Positions 28,117 through 40,129 are shown, numbered from the stretch's first letter. The stretch is DNA of 64,000 nt from Cichorium intybus (GCA_023525715.1 CM042015.1:87543750-87607749), one strand, 5' to 3'. Numbers and translations are program-made. Notes: generated from the letters alone by a model not told the origin.

Positions 28117-29606
28117 TGTAACGACCCGGCTCTCCAAAGCCTGTCTTTTACAAGATAATATCACCTGGGATCGTCCCATGATCCAAGCCGAGCGTTACCT
28201 ATACCTGCAAAAACCACATAAATAAAGGGGTAAGCTATAAAGTTTAGTGAGTAATCGAATCACAGTATGGCCTAAGTAGCCACACTCGTTTCACATATGC
28301 GTTTCACTATATTTGACCGTCCTACGATCATACTGTGAAACTACCGTATTACCCGACGGAACTCACCTCTCTCGTACACTCTTACTACACTTTCTTCTAC
28401 TATCTGGTAACATATAATGTTATTCTTTTACTATTTTCTTTTACTATCTGGTAACTTATGACGTTACCGTACTGTCTGCACTTTCTTCTATTACTTGGTA
28501 ATTTATATCATTACCATACCGTCTGTCTTTCTGTACTTCTTTCTAGTTATAGCATTACTGTACTGTCTAATGTTACTTACTTACGGTATCGTATACCGTT
28601 CTGTATTTTACTATTATGCCGCCTAATTTTTTATTATACGGCTACTCATTCGTTACTACTATGTTATAAGTGTTCACCGGTTCCGCACCGGGTTATCTGG
28701 CGATACTATTCCTCTTAACCAAATTCATTATTTGATACTGTCTATACGATCTTGTTTTATAGGATATCTATATCCCCTTTTATTTTATTAAATCAATACT
28801 GGTGCAACATATGGAGCTGGCACACAGTATCTACACATTATCTTTATATTTATGTCGTATGTCATTCTTTTGCATGGGCACTACATTATTGGTTCATCAC
28901 CCTACTTAGCATCATCTCGTGACACACTACCTTTCCTGGACCAGACTCGTCAAATGAGCCCGCAACATATCTACCTTCCGCATAAATCATAACTGTACTA
29001 TACTGTATTTCAATCAATAGTCTCTTTCTACTATAGCTCAACACGTAAAAACTACTAGGGAGATACGGTAGCGATTACTCACCTGAGTTTGGTGCTTTCC
29101 CGGAGTCCTGGCCCGGTTCTCGTTCCGGACTTCTGATAGTTCCCGAGCACCTCAACGCTAGCTACCGCTGACTTCTTACTTCTCACTATCATCTCTCAAC
29201 GTATACTCCTTACCAGAACACTCTCCTATATCGTATGTGTGTTTGGTGTGTGTTCTGCCTCAAAAATGAGGCTTGTGCCTCGAATTTATAGGCATCTGGC
29301 GCACCGTCGCGACCCGATCCATCCTTAGATCGCGACCCTATGGTTGACGTAAGCGCTGACGACATCGCGCACTCGACCGGCGGATTTGCCAGCCGTCGCG
29401 TCGCGACCAGATGCCCCGTCGCGTCGCGACGTGCCGACAAATTAAATGGTCTCGTTTTTCCGCTTTTTGCTCCGTTTTGACTCCTAAGCTTTGATCGTTA
29501 TATTTTTCTTATCTCATAATGGCCTTAACATCGTTATTTGGCCACAACAAAGGCCAAAACGCTCTTACTTTTAATCTACAGTCCCTCCCGGGACACGGTT
29601 GTCACA
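28117..29606 (-). repeat. 5' LTR (by transcription on the minus strand)
   Basis: Partner of 24851-26340. Differences noted by eye include 'caccaggg'/'cacctggg', 'aagcttag'/'aagtttag', 'gtttaccgg'/'gttcaccgg', 'cgaccgacg'/'cgaccggcg' and 'cacaccaaa'/'cacaacaaa'. No indels were seen. Confidence 0.9.
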
Positions 29607-29787
29607 ATATTATATTTTAAAGTTACATTTTTCGTTAATTTTGTTAAAAGAGTTTGTTAATTTTGTTGTATCAAATTCCCGATGAATTTTTGATTTTGAT
29701 TTTTTTGTAATAAAGGGGTCTACTAAAGGATGGTGTTAGCTACACACATATATGTCTCATAATGTAAAATTATTTTATATTATCCTT

Positions 29788-30128
29788 AAGAGCATCCATA
29801 ATAGAAGTTTTTTAATAAAATTTTCAAATAAAAAGCTTTCACAATTTTAACAACTTATAGATGAAGCTTTTTCAAAGTCATGTTTTTTCAAAGTGCTTGC
29901 TAATTAACAAGCTTTGTGGTTAGAGCTTTTGTATGAAATGTTATATTGATAATGATAATGATATTGGATTTATATATATTATCTTTGTGTGACCATATAA
30001 ACCGATGTGAAAAATCTATTCCTATATTGGTGTTTATAAAAGGTTTTTAGTTTGTGATTTAACAATGACATACCACCATATAACACCAAAAACTTAATGA
30101 AAAAACTCTTCTATTATGAATGTTCTAA
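29788..30128. mobile_element. MITE with AGAGCATCCATAATAGAAG ends
   Basis: The left end AGAGCATCCATAATAGAAG and the complement of the right end (AGAACATTCATAATAGAAG) differ at two positions. The body is about 340 bp, AT-rich, with no coding frame. A 3-bp TTA-like target duplication is possible but not clean. Confidence 0.6.
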
Positions 30129-30318
30129 ATAATTAAAATAAATTAAAAAAACCTTTAACTCTAATGATAAATATGATTTTAAAAGACATGGAAAAAAAAT
30201 AAAACTTTATAGGAACCATCATTAATAATGATCTTATATAGAATTAAAATGTTCAAAAACTTCAACCTTAAAAATTCAAAATATAGACTTATGACAAATG
30301 ATGTATATACTTATCATG

Positions 30319-31002
30319 GTTTTGAAAACCGGACCGGAGCGGCCGGTTCAACCGGTTAGTCCGGTCCGGTTCAACCGGTTAAACCGGGAACCGGTGTGGT
30401 TACTGGTTTTTCTTGGCCCAAAAACCGCTCGTTAATAAACCAGTAAAAACCGTCCGGTTTTAAAAGAATCGGGTTCAACCGGACCGGTTATAACGGAAAT
30501 AAAACCGGGTTAAGATTAAATAACTAAAATTTTAACTTTTAAAATTTTGAACCAGAAACGAATCGGCTCAAATGATGATCTGCTAGGCAGCATGTATTAC
30601 CACCAAGATGATGAGCGTAGCCTCAATTCACGTATTTATAGCAAACCCGTTTACTCCCTTTTTGGTACTAGAGGATGTGGGATAAAACATAATTTTTCAA
30701 ACATTTTTCTTTTTAAACTATTTCGTTTTCTAGTTAAACTTTATCATATTATTTATGTTAATTGTTTTATATAATAAATTAATTACATAAATGGCATACT
30801 ACCGTATAGTTCTACTCTCAAGGTCTATTTTACATATTTTTGAATGTTTTTTTTTTTGTTATTTAGTATTTATTATAATTTTATTTAAATATAATATAAT
30901 AATGACGTCATCCGGTTTTTTCGACCGGTCCGACCGGTTGGACCAATTGAACCATCGAACCGGTAGGACGGGCGGTTCAATGACCGGTCCGGTTTTCAAA
31001 AC
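30319..31002. mobile_element. Terminal-inverted-repeat element with CCGGTT-rich ends
   Basis: GTTTTGAAAACCGGACCGG at 30319 is a perfect inverted copy of CCGGTCCGGTTTTCAAAAC ending at 31002. The first 200 bp and the last 100 bp are full of CCGGTT and GACCGG words. The middle is AT-rich. The short frames inside have no known similarity. A 21-bp direct repeat (starting acttatgacaaatgatgtat) flanks it at 30287-30307 and 31009-31029. It is non-autonomous and its superfamily is not determined. Confidence 0.75.
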
Positions 31003-31270
31003 ATTGATACTTATGACAAATGATGTATAAGCCATCATGGCAACACTTGTGTTTTATTTGCTATACACATTAAATGAATTACCTTATTTGCTATTAGTCG
31101 TGCTTATGAAATATTAATGACATTATATATGTAATGTACTATTTACGATTCTTTTTGCAATGATAGATCTAGTGGTCAAATTGTAGTCCTCATCACTATT
31201 TTCATGATTATTTTCCGCAGCAAGTCTATCACCATTCATAGTTGTTTTTTTGTCATTATAAAAAAATAAT

Positions 31271-31439
31271 GAGAAATTGTATTGGTTCCTAATTTTTGTT
31301 TCTAACTTTATTCCTAACCATTTAAAAAGATGATAAGTGTAAAGTTTAATAAAATTAATAATATTTTAATCCACTTGTTATGATTTCAAATGGTTAAGAA
31401 TAAAGTTAGAAACAAAAATAAAAAACCAATACAATTTCT
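31271..31439. mobile_element. Foldback MITE with 10-bp target duplication
   Basis: A 169-bp element whose halves are inverted copies: 'agaaattgtattggttcct' and 'gtttctaactttattcctaa' on the left, 'ttaagaataaagttagaaac' and 'aaaccaatacaatttct' on the right. AAAAAATAAT occurs directly on both sides (31261-31270 and 31440-31449). A 9-11 bp duplication points to a Mutator-like origin. Confidence 0.75.
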
Positions 31440-31785
31440 AAAAAATAATTTAGGCTAATCTTTTATGAAAAGAAATCTTTATTGGACCACAGTCCAAAAA
31501 ACCTCTTTCCAAATAAAACAGATAAGAGGATAAGACGAGGGATAGGTCTATAGCCAAAATTAACGGAGGTTCTTTTAGTCAAATTTTGCTTACAATATGT
31601 TTTTTACATATAACCTAATTTATAATTTTTATCATTGCTTGTAAGCTGTAAAAGTTTACACTTTATTCAACAAGAAAAAAAAATCTAAATCTAACATTAA
31701 TATCACCTTAAAGTTGATAAAATAATTGAAGTATTTTAAAATAAAACATAAAATCAACTTCAGATATATGTAATAGAAACTTAAA

Positions 31786-31953
31786 GAGAAATTATATTTC
31801 TTTTTACTTTTTATTCCTAGTCATGTTCCTACCAATATGAGATTGTGACAAATATCTTAAAATATTATTTATTTTATTAAATGTGATACTTGTTACATCT
31901 CATATTGTAGGAACATGAATAGAAATAAAAAATAGAAAGAAATACAATTTCTC
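31786..31953. mobile_element. Foldback MITE in the remorin upstream region
   Basis: The 168-bp inverted structure has ends gagaaattatatttctttt and gaaagaaatacaatttctc. Inner pairs include 'catgttcctaccaatatgag' with 'ctcatattgtaggaacatga'. Flanks AAACTTAAA and AAACTTGTT share six bases, compatible with a decayed 9-bp duplication. Its terminal motif matches the element at 31271-31439. It ends about 256 bp before the remorin start codon. Confidence 0.7.
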
Positions 31954-32209
31954 AAACTTGTTTATTGCACCAAATGCCAAATACAATTTAATAAAAAAAT
32001 GGGCGTGGCGAAGATGAAAAAATGGGTAAAAGATCGGCGACGTCACATGAGTTTAATTATTGGTGATTCGTGTCAGCCTTTTCGACTAAAAAACCAACAC
32101 TCGTCTTCTCTCCACCACCGGCTCCAAGTTTCAGAACCCTGTTGCTGTGCTCTTTCTCTTGCCATTTTCTGTTTCTCTCTCTAGGTCACTGTTGATTATA
32201 GAGGATCTA

Positions 32210-35200
32210 ATGGAGTACGAGAGGATTCACAAGCTTCAGGTAACTGCAACTCCTGTTCCTCTCGCTAATTTACTATGCTGCAAATGTATATGTCCAGTCA
32301 ATGAAATCAGTAGCTACCTCTGTTCATTTTGACCCACACGCAACCTCCGTACCAACAGATTGATTGAGTCAAGATTCTTCATTCAATCGTCATTATTTTG
32401 GTGCGAAATCGTACTTGTTTATTTTTTGTATTTTAATGTGTTTCTGATTTCTGTTCATCTCTCGGTTTCCCCTTCCGAATCTTCTGTTTTTGTGGAATCA
32501 ATTCGTCTTCCGTTTTGATCGTCATTTCTGGGGGGTCCGTTTCCTTGTGGGGTTTTCGTAAATTAGTCCATAAAATTTGGTAATGAGAGCTAATTTAATG
32601 TGTGGTCCTCTTTCTTCAGTTGTTTTGATCAATCAATCGAATATCCTTGATGCATTTTTTTTTTTCATTTAATCCATTTAGGTTGGGATGATATCTCCAA
32701 GTAAATTAAGAATGAAGCTGATGGGGCAGAGAAAAAAAGACGGAGGATCGAAAAGCAATTCAGCAAGAACATCTCCTTCTAAACTTGAAGATACAGAGTT
32801 CGTGAAGAACAGTTTGTTAGCTTCAGATTCTGGAGTTTTTGATGAGGAAGGTGTGTGTTTTAAGTAGTTCCCTAAACTATTTCAGTAACCATTTACTTAT
32901 TGAATATGGTTTTCCGTATCTTCTTCATAAAAAAACCCATGAAATCTTGCGACCCAAAAATGGCGATGTTGATGCTAGTAAAGAGGTGACTGAAAATGCC
33001 TTTAAACTGATTATGATTATGTATTATTATCTGATTTTGATTAATCTATCTGAAAACGTCTCTTCGATATCTCTTGTAGCCCTTTTACTCCTTTTAACTT
33101 GGGTTAAATGCAAAAATTTAGCAACTCACTTTCATTAATTTGTTTTTTATACCATCCTACTGAAATTTCTTGCTATTACAGCATTGTATTTCGAAAAATC
33201 CACCCAAAAATAAATAAAATTACTTTTCTGTTTTCGTATTTGGCCTTTTTACATTTTAATTGTGGAACCACCTTCGATTCATGCCATCTCTAGCTTTTGA
33301 GTAAAGTACTTTTAACCCAAATAATTGCTTTTCATGACTGTAAATTCATACTTTTTATGTGTTCAAAATGGTCCTAAAATTGCAGGTTCAACCATGGCTA
33401 TTTCCTCACTGACATTCGATAACACAGAACCCGGTCAGGGTCCTGGGCAGCCAAAAGAAAATCGCGCAAAAACCCATCAATTTCAAAAAACCGATTCCGG
33501 TAATTCAAGTTCCGTTCACCCATTAAGATCATTAGAAGATGAGAATCTTGATTATGATAGTAATGCAAGTTCTTCAAGCTTTGAATTCCATAAAGAACGA
33601 TCAACACATAATCCTATTTCAAGATCCCTTTTGAGACCCATGTCTTCTAAATGGAACGATGCTGAAAAATGGATAATTAATCGGCAAAATATGCATAATC
33701 ATAATCCCAAAAATACCCACCAAAACCGGGCCAATCGGGCCGGGCTTCGAGGGTCTTCCGAGTCGGTCAAACGGGTCGATTTTGGTCATCCCGTGTTACA
33801 AATGGGGACCGAGAAGTTTTCTTTTACACCTCCCGAGCAAGAACACGAGCCCGTTTCCGGTCTGGCGAGTCGACTCAGTGAGTCAATTGATCCGTGTCCC
33901 GAAAGTAAAGATTTAGAAGAAGTCGACACCGCATGTGGACCGAGTCCAAACGAGGACAAAACAGGTAATTCACGTCTTTATTTTCCTTTGAATCTTGCAT
34001 AGAATCGAGTAAGGGCAAATGGTCATTTTATATGCTCATTTTTGTACAACATGCGAAATATATAAATTATATAACCTTGCCGTTATAGGTTAAATGGTAC
34101 CGGGAGCAAAAAACGTACAAAAGGTGGTTTTATGGAACTTATGTACCATGTCCATTAAAATTAGTACAGTACAAGTCCGAAAATTTTAATTTCACTAATA
34201 TTTATTTTATAATAGGTGTGTGTCATGTCACAAAAAGTAACATATTACCGAACCAAAATTGTAATTTACTGTTTTTTTTCGTAGTGCAAAAAAATAAAAC
34301 GTGTACCATGTTCAACAAAAGAAAAATATCACAGGGACCAAAATTGTAATTTACTTATACTTGTGTTATGATGGTAGGTTGTAATGAAGTAAGGTCGGTT
34401 TCAATGCGGGACATGGGAACTGAAATGACTCCAATTCCAAGTCAAGAGCCTTCAATGACGTCCACACCTGTGGGGGCCACAACGCCACTTCGTAGTCCAA
34501 ATTCTTCAATTCCATCTACACCTCGAAGAGGAGTACCAAATACCACTCCTGTTGGAATTGATGAGTCAAGGAATCCGAAAGAGTTGACCGAGCAAGAAGT
34601 CAAACTTAGAACGCGGAAGGAGATTTTACAGCTAGGGGTACAACTTGGAAAGATGAACATTGCGGCTTGGGCGAGTAAAGAGGATATGGAGAAGAAGGTG
34701 GCGGTGGACGAAACGGACATTTTGGCCGAGGAGGCGTTGAGGGTTGAGTTTGAGAAACGCGCCGTCGCGTGGGAAGATGCCGAGAAATCTAAACATAACG
34801 CAAGGTATTTTTTTAAACAGAAGGGTAAAATGGTCATTTGTTCATATTCAGACAATCCAAAAAATCCGAAAAGTACACCTTATCCATGGAAAACAATAAG
34901 GGGAAAAAATGTTATATATGAGTGTTTCTTTTTGACATAGAGAATCATGATAAATTTTTTACAAATTTGGCTTTATTTATTTTTGTTATTTTCTCAAAAA
35001 AAAAAAATTAACATGATTAATTATGTATGTTTAGATTTATACGCGAAGAGATCAAAATTCAAGCATGGGAGAGTCAGCAGAAGGCGAAACTTGAAGCCGA
35101 AATGAGAAGAATAGAGGTAATTTAATCGTGTGTTTTTTAATGTACAAGTTTACAAATAATAAGATAAAAAGTGTAAAAATGTTGTCTGAATAAATGATAT

Positions 35201-35478
35201 TTAAAAAATATTTTAGAATATCTTCCTTTTTATTGATTTTTCTAACTTTACCAATGTACGTATTTTGTTAGGTTGAAGTTGAACAAAAGAGGGCACATGC
35301 TCAAGCAAAGATGTTAAAGAAAATAGCAATGGCAAGGCAAAAATCGGAAGCAAAAAGGGCGGCGGCAGAAGCCCAAAAGAGCCGGCGGGCGGCTCGGGCA
35401 GCTGCACAGGCGGAATACATCAGGCAAACTGGCCGGATTCCGCCTTCATCCCCCCACAGCTGTTGTGGTTGGTCATGA
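32210..35478 (+). CDS. Remorin family protein with long N-terminal region
   Basis: Six coding exons are inferred: 32210-32239, 32682-32850, 33386-33964, 34378-34804, 35035-35116 and 35272-35478. They give 497 residues. The last 110 residues are the Remorin_C domain: AWEDAEKSKHNARFIREEI, IQAWESQQKAKLEAEMRRIE, then an alanine/lysine/arginine-rich coiled coil ending AEYIRQTGRIP. The C-terminus SSPHSCCGWS has two cysteines suited to S-acylation, as in remorin membrane anchors. The first 385 residues are low-complexity, serine/proline-rich and probably disordered, with phosphorylatable STPRR/TPVG repeats. Remorins organise plasma-membrane nanodomains. Length and layout match the long Arabidopsis remorin At1g30320 as I recall it. 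The short first exon (MEYERIHKLQ) was chosen because it splices in frame; a later ATG (32688) is possible. Confidence 0.87.
33113..33205 (+). repeat. GCAAC-type element fragment in remorin intron 2
   Basis: 'ttagcaactcactttcatta' at 33119 matches the left end of the element in ARF6 intron 1 (tagcaacatactttttatta). The following 'taccatcctactgaaatttc' and 'cagcattgtatttcgaaaaa' match the AAE14 intron 5 copy. Confidence 0.5.
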
Positions 35479-36262
35479 GAAAACACAAATTAGAGTGTGG
35501 TTTGGTTAATGGTGTTGATTGAACTTGTGTTTTTTGTATAATTTCTTGGCAACCACAAGTGAAGGCGATTTTAATTGGAGTTATTGGCAGTTGGTGGCAC
35601 CCCAATTATTTTTATTATTTTTAATTTAAATTATTGGGGTAGGGATACTTGAAATGGTCCCTTTGGGGATGGTCAAAGTTGTGGAATGGGAATTGGGAAG
35701 CATGTGGGTTGTACTTTCAAGGAAAAACTCTTTTTTGACCGCCTACTTTGCGCTTTGACCAATCTAACGTTTTTAGAATAAAATCATCATATTTGTCTCT
35801 TTATGCCTTTCTTTATATTTGCTTTTTTAATTAAAGTCGGTAGATATATAAAATGATACTTCGTTTTCTAATATGCAAAAATACAGTGGAATATTGGACC
35901 AAAAAAAGCATTAGAAGTGTATCCATTTGACAACATAGTATTTCATCGAACGGAATTCTATATCATAAATAAGCACGTCTTGAACGATATTGATTTAGGC
36001 TATGTTTGACAGACTAACTGAAAAACTAGCTGCTGACTGAAAAAGTAGCGGGTAGCTAGAAAACTAGCGACTAACTGAAAAAGTAGCTGAGCTGAAAAAC
36101 TAGCGGATAATAAAAGACATTTGGTAAAAACTAACTGATAAAATTAGCTGGAAATCGTAAAATGACATAAAAGAACATGCACAAAATTAATCCAATATTA
36201 TAAGAAAAAACATAATACATTAAATTAAATTAAAGTAAATACTAAATAAAAGATTTCAAATT

Positions 36263-37631
36263 TTAAAATAAATTTCCTGCAGCCCATATCATATTCGCAA
36301 TATTATCACGAAGTTCTCGCATCTCGTGACGTGACTCTCGATTGTTCGCATGATTAGATATTGAATGGTTGTTTTGTTCTTCTGAAGGCATGTAATCAGA
36401 ATGTTGTTCAACGATGTTGAAAATTATATCTGTCGAGTCATTCCTTCGAATATAGTTATGAAGGGTAAATGTTGCCATTATCACATCTATTTGCGTTTTC
36501 TCACTATATTTTGGCATTCTGTGCAATATTTTCCACCTCTTTTTCAACACTCCAAAGGAACGTTCGACGCAACTTCGAAGAGATGAATGTACACGATTAA
36601 AGGCCTCATGAGCACTGGTTGGAAGTGCATTTTCAAACTGTGATTCATGGTATCTAAGACGCGGATATGGTGTCATATATCCTTTTCGATCAGGGTATCC
36701 TTTGTCTACTACATAATATTTTCCTATATGAAAAAAGCTAAGTACAAGTTATATTCAAAAGATTGTTAGTGCAAAAATTATAAACAAATATGAAACTAGT
36801 TTACCCTCTGGAGGCACAGGAAAATTCATAGAAGGTGTCCCAATTGCATGAAGGAACACTCGGGTATCATGCGCTGATCCTTCCCACCCAACGGATATGA
36901 ACGTAAAACACATGTCAAAGTCGCATACAGCCATTACATTGAAAGTAGGGACTCCTTTTCTTCCCCTATATCTTAGTTGTTCGACAGTTGGGATACAAGC
37001 ATCTATATGCGTACCATCTATGCACCCAATGCAATCCTGTTAATTAAATGTTTTAATTAAAATATAAAATGTATGGAAATAAAATATCACAATCATTTAC
37101 CTTGAAATAAGGCATATATCGACTGTCGTTTTCAATATGAGGTGGTATACATTGAAATGTTGCATCTTTAGGTCTAATATACTCACGTGCAAGACCCATC
37201 AACCCTTTATTCCGTCCACATATGGATTCCAACACATCATGAAAAGCTCGACTAATTGTTTCTCCAGAACGTTGAAACCTCTCAGCAACATCTCTGTTTG
37301 AAAGACCTAGTGCAAGTGTATACAAGAATATCCCAACCTTTTCTTCTACGGATATTCTATCACTTGACTTTAAACCATAATTTTTTTCTAAGTCTTCACA
37401 AAGTTTTGTAAAGCAACTAGCACTCATTCGAAAAGCATTAACACATCGTATTGGATGACCATTCAACACCTCCTTCATCCACGCTTCTCCTGTTTGCTGT
37501 GACGTCATACACGGCTCCTTGTAAATATGAGTGTAGTAATAATTAATTGCGGCTACATGTTCTTCCATACTGCTCAATGTTAAAAGTAAAATATGTCGAT
37601 TCCTTTGAGTGTCATCCATTTCACGCTGCAT
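36263..37631 (-). CDS. PIF/Harbinger DDE transposase, uninterrupted
   Basis: Three exons in reading order: 37631-37101, 37036-36805 and 36723-36263, with GT-AG introns, giving 407 residues and no stop or frameshift. The catalytic triad is visible: D in GCIDGTHIDACIP, D in YYVVDKGYPDRKGY, and E in SCVERSFGVLKKRWKIL. GSAHDTRVF is the conserved motif between them. The N-terminal half has a helix-turn-helix region (LGLSNRDVAERFQRSGETIS). In this family the nuclease (HARBI1-like) needs the Myb-like partner for nuclear import and DNA binding. An alternative start four codons downstream (MDDTQ) is possible. Confidence 0.87.
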
Positions 37632-38111
37632 TTATTAGAAACATTACAAATCTAATAAGTAAATAAATTCCAACATCGAATATTACACTCAAGTAAAACA
37701 TAAAGTCTTGCAAATAAAATATATTATCATCCAATTAAAAGACAAATATTCTACCAAGTCTAAACATTGATAACTTTGAATAAAAACCTATGTACTAATA
37801 AAATATTTCAATCAAAATAAATTCTTCAAGTTATGTTTCTTGATAGGGAAAACTTCAACCAGGCCAATCTAGCATCATAACTTGGTTGCTCGAAGAATAT
37901 ATCTCTATTATCTCGATCTCGAAACATATGCATCGCATGGCACCAAATTTCCCCACCAACCACAAGATCGTCATTTGCAGCTATTCGATTCATAATATCC
38001 ATGACCGTACGAATACTAGTTCCTACGTCGTCTTTTTGTTGTTGGTACCTTGCTTGATCAAATCCACAATTTCATGATGGATGTCATGAACCTTTTCTAT
38101 ATGTTCCCTCA

Positions 38112-38863
38112 TTAAAGAAGTACCCCAGACTCTCTTTTTCTACGCTTCACACTTTTGTTATTATTTTTAGGAACATCGGAGTTTGTAAGCTTACCGGTAA
38201 CCTCTTTAGCAAAATTATGCCAAAAGGAACCTTCTTGATCATCTAGGTTATCTGCTCCAGAATATTGTGAGTATTCACGAAAAGCCTCTTCAGCTAAACC
38301 ATTGACATTTTCATTCTCCTCTACGTCATTAACTGGTTTATCAACAAAATCTGGATTTGCTGAAGGAGCTACACAACCTGCTCCTGTTGCCACAGCATCA
38401 CCAAACAGTTGATCCCATTTTTCTTCAACTTGAGGACAAACTCCCTTATGCCGGTACTTTTTCGCGTCGGGTTTCTCCTAAAAATAATATATAAGGCTCT
38501 ATAATAATATAATTTTCAATAATATAACTAGCAAATAGTAATTAATACCTTTAGCTTTCTTTCCCACCATTCGTACGAACAATCTAGCTTTCCGGTTGTT
38601 GGGTTCCAACCTAATCCGGTTTCTCCCGTTTTCAAAAATTTCCATAGGCGCCAATCTTTCTTCATGCTATCATACTTGTTCTTTAAGCTTTTAGAGGGAC
38701 AATGTTTACCAACCTTTTCCGCAAACATTTCTTATATGTCTCGCCATATAATGAGTTGACCACGTCCATTCTTCGTTATATAGTTGATACAAACATCACA
38801 CAAGCTTATAGTATTCTCGTTGCTCCAGGTTACCCCATCTTCAGAATCCTTCTTAGGACCCAT
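38112..38863 (-). pseudogene. Harbinger Myb/SANT-like partner gene with one nonsense codon
   Basis: Two exons: 38863-38549 and 38477-38112. The N-terminal Myb/SANT-like domain starts MGPKKDSEDGVTWSNENTI and ends GLGWNPTTGKLDCSYEWWE. The C-terminal part has QVEEKWDQLFGDAVATGAG and a basic tail (KNNNKSVKRRKRES). A TAA at 38732-38734 interrupts the trihelix, between GQLIIWRDI and EMFAEKVGKH. Everything after it stays open. If the stop is real, only a product restarting at Met 38728 could be made, lacking the first helix. The rest of the element looks functional. Confidence 0.75.
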
Positions 38864-40129
38864 ATTTCTTGTAAAATGGTTATGAGAGAGTCAAGTTTCT
38901 AAATAAGATGTTTAGAGCCAACAAATAATATCTTACTATAAAATGGATCTCATCTATGATATTGACTACCATGACAGATACCTACATGATACCTTTAAAA
39001 GCTTCTAGTTACGTAATGTTCACATTAAGTTTTTGAGTTTAAATTCATGACAGAAACCTACATGATACTAAGTTTATAGTTGGCTATGACAATACCACAC
39101 ATCCAATTAAAAAAATTGGGCAATAACACACATCCAAACTAACTGATCATACATTACAAAACTAGAAAAATGAGATTATAAGCAATTAGGAAAGGCCAAA
39201 CGATGTTCACGATTAAACAAACTCAAATTTCATGAAGTTTCAAAGCTTAAATTCCAACAACATGGACAAATTTGTTTTTACAGAGCTTAAATTCCAAATC
39301 AAGAGTACAATTTTCTATGCATCACATATAGTCACTAAAATCATGTTTTTCAAGAACAGAAAAAATCGAGCATTATATGCAAATTCCGGTGCATTATTTC
39401 ATCTGTGAAGCAAACTCCGATGCAAGAAATAATTACAATCGATGCATATACGGGAAAAATCGATGCATATACCGATGCATATAAGTGAAGAATTGAAATA
39501 ACCATTTATAATCAGAGAAATCGATGCATATAATTAAGAATTGCAATAACCAATTAGAATCAGAGAAATCGATGCTAACCTTGAAGCACGAGTAACGATT
39601 GCTTGTGTACAATCTGACTTGAACTCGCCGATTGACTGAGAATCGTAATTGACAATGGAGGGAATCGAGTTGCCTGCTTTATAGTAATCGACAATGGAGG
39701 GAATCGATTCCTAGCTTCTAGCGATTTGGAGGGAATTTGTTTACGGGATAGAGCCATTGAGCGATTTGGAGGGAATTTGGGATACACACAATCGCATCCC
39801 TGTATATCGGATTGGAGGGTAAAATAGGAACAATTTCAGAAGGCAACTCCAGACGTTACTATGAGTAGCGTATAGAAAACGTGGCTGTTTAGCTAGCTTA
39901 TAATCTAGTATTTGGACTCCCAAACATGTAAAACTTAAAAAGCTCAAAAAAAACACTAGTTTATACGCTAGCTGTGGCGCGCCAAACACAGCATTAAGTT
40001 GTTTAGCCGATCTCTAAATGACTCGCCAGTTGTTTCTTTTTAACATCTGAATGAGTTAGAAAATGTCTATGCTGAAGTTAACTTTCATTACATGGTTGGA
40101 TCTATATTATTTGGCAAATTCCAAAAAAA

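Larger units (their letters stand above)
24851..29606 (-). mobile_element. LTR retrotransposon, apparently non-autonomous
   Basis: Two 1490-bp direct repeats flank a 1.78-kb interior. Read on the minus strand, each LTR starts TGTGACAACCGTG and ends CGGGTCGTTACA. A primer-binding site matching initiator tRNA-Met (TGGTATCAGAGC) lies 2 nt inside the 5' LTR, and a purine tract (GTAAGGGGGAAGGAT) abuts the 3' LTR. The interior has no gag-pol frame. A short minus-strand stretch near 27290 (GGSTDTTGMVPPFAK-like) could be a gag leader remnant. The interior also holds loose tandem units around 'ggtcataa..gac' (26930-27090) and 'tcacaatatrtttgtgatat' (27960-28020). No clean target duplication was seen (flanks cttat and atatt). 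Confidence 0.9.
35998..39993 (-). mobile_element. Complete PIF/Harbinger transposon
   Basis: The ends are GGCTATGTTTGAC (left) and TGCTGTGTTTGGC (complement of right), flanked by TTA on each side (35995-35997 and 39994-39996), the usual PIF/Harbinger target. The 4.0-kb body carries both genes of an autonomous element on the minus strand: DDE transposase and Myb-like protein. The left sub-terminal region repeats 'gaaaaactagc' and 'gaaaaagtagc' at least five times. The right sub-terminal region repeats 'ggagggaat' (39655-39780) and 'atcagagaaatcgatgc' (39513-39575). Such repeats are candidate transposase or Myb-protein binding sites. Confidence 0.9.

Noticed and set aside
25192..28718. Two 86-codon plus-strand frames (MTLPYCLHFL...), one in each LTR
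   Set aside because: They are antisense to the element and repeat-derived; no support as genes.
25944..29440. Two 76-codon minus-strand frames (MSARRDATGH...), one in each LTR
   Set aside because: They are identical because the LTRs are identical, run across the TATA region, and resemble no known protein.
36401..36586. Plus-strand frame across the Harbinger transposase
   Set aside because: It is the antisense shadow of the transposase exon.
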